6,273 nucleotides of DNA from Paratractidigestivibacter sp963649365 (GTDB taxonomy: Bacteria > Actinomycetota > Coriobacteriia > Coriobacteriales > Atopobiaceae). The notes under the pieces are model-generated. The model was not told the DNA's origin and did no database searches. It saw only the letters and a program-made list of their open reading frames with translations. Positions 6,121 through 6,273 of this stretch are shown here, one piece after another. The translations under genes and the position numbers were made by a program. The stretch is from the NCBI GenBank assembly GCA_963649365.1, contig CAVJHQ010000109.1, forward strand, positions 1 to 6,273, in the 5' to 3' direction. Position 1 is the stretch's first letter, and each line of letters begins with the position of its first letter.

Positions 6121-6154
6121 GCGCCGTGCGGCGCTCGTTTGCCCCGTGCGGGGC
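6121..6154 (-). repeat. Two GC-rich hairpins with identical loops in the scaffold leader
   Basis: On the minus strand these read GCCCC-GCAC-GGGGC (6154-6141) and GCGCC-GCAC-GGCGC (6134-6121), two perfect 5-bp stems with the same GCAC loop. The octamer CCGCACGG occurs in both and again in the terminator hairpin at 6179-6186. Read on the plus strand, the hairpin at 6141-6154 is followed by GTTTTT, so it could also act as a weak terminator against rightward transcription. Confidence 0.6.
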
Positions 6155-6167
6155 GTTTTTCGGCATG

Positions 6168-6191
6168 AAAAAAGGCACCCGTGCGGATGCC
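6168..6191 (-). terminator. Intrinsic (rho-independent) terminator, reading leftward
   Basis: On the minus strand, GGCATCC (6191-6185), loop GCAC and GGGTGCC (6180-6174) form a 7-bp stem with one U-G pair, followed by six T residues (6173-6168). This is a textbook terminator. It would end or reduce transcription from the gene upstream (right of 6192) before the scaffold gene, so late transcription must read through or restart. Confidence 0.85.
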
Positions 6192-6273
6192 TTGGTTCAA
6201 CTGGCTGTAAATGATTTAGCTAGGCCCCGAGATCGAGCGTTATGTCTAAAAATCTTCCCTGTCGATATTGACC
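6192..6273 (-). other. 3' end of an upstream gene, frame unresolved, plus short untranslated tail
   Basis: This stretch is visibly richer in A+T than the rest. On the minus strand two frames give plausible protein ends: one reads GQYRQGRFLDITLDLGA and stops at TAG 6222-6220; another reads VNIDREDF and stops at TAG 6248-6246. Either stop would sit at a natural distance (about 30 or 55 nt) before the terminator. By gene order the gene upstream could be a portal, minor head protein or an inserted accessory gene, but the fragment is too short to say. No promoter with clear -35 and -10 boxes is evident. Confidence 0.3.

Noticed and set aside
6104..6178. Longer start for the scaffold protein at 6178
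   Set aside because: The extra 25 residues would be read from the terminator tail and hairpins, with no Shine-Dalgarno upstream; the start at 6103 has a strong one.
6262..6273. TTGACC at the right edge as a plus-strand -35 box
   Set aside because: The rest of any promoter lies outside the window and nothing to the right can be seen.
1..6273. Defence system, CRISPR array, tRNA, insertion sequence or attachment site
   Set aside because: No direct repeat array, cloverleaf, transposase or terminal inverted repeats were found; the whole window is explained by phage head and tail genes.

Overview
The window is a block of late structural genes from a tailed double-stranded DNA phage or prophage. 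The tail is most likely long and non-contractile (siphovirus-like): there is a tape-measure gene and a Dit-type distal tail gene, and no sheath gene in view. Every convincing gene is on the minus strand, so transcription runs from the right edge (6273) to the left edge (1). The DNA is GC-rich, I judge around 60 % by eye. The proteins resemble those of phages of high-GC Gram-positive bacteria, and a host in the Actinomycetota, perhaps Coriobacteriia, is my best guess. The host is inferred from composition and protein style only; there is no host gene, integrase or attachment site in view.

Layout in transcription order, right to left. At 6192-6273 there is the unresolved 3' end of an upstream gene. 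It is followed by a strong intrinsic terminator (6168-6191) and a leader with two more hairpins sharing the same core sequence. Then come the scaffold (5654-6103), the HK97-fold major capsid protein (4734-5624), a 53-residue protein of unknown function (4570-4731), a Gp19/Gp15/Gp42-family head-tail connector (4201-4566), a likely neck or tail-completion protein (3914-4201), the major tail protein (3334-3897), the tail-assembly chaperone pair G and GT made by programmed -1 frameshifting (2691-3334), the tape measure protein (568-2694), and the first 192 residues of the distal tail protein (1-577, cut by the window edge).

The genes are packed with almost no spacing. There are stop-start overlaps at 4201, 3334, 2691-2694 and 568-577, and gaps of 29 nt or less elsewhere, so translational coupling is likely through the cassette. 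Scaffold and capsid protein build the procapsid; the Gp19-like and 95-residue proteins would finish the neck; the G and GT chaperones would load tail tube subunits around the tape measure; Dit caps the tube tip. Portal, terminase and any maturation protease would lie to the right. Tail fibres, lysis and integration genes would lie to the left or elsewhere.

The strongest non-gene signal is the heptamer A AAA AAC at 3041-3047. It sits exactly in frame on the last sense codons of the chaperone G gene, directly before its stop codon, and the -1 frame then stays open to the tape measure start. The other structure worth attention is the set of three hairpins in front of the scaffold gene. I found no sign of a defence system, a CRISPR array or another wholly new system; this looks like an ordinary phage morphogenesis cassette with some distinctive details.
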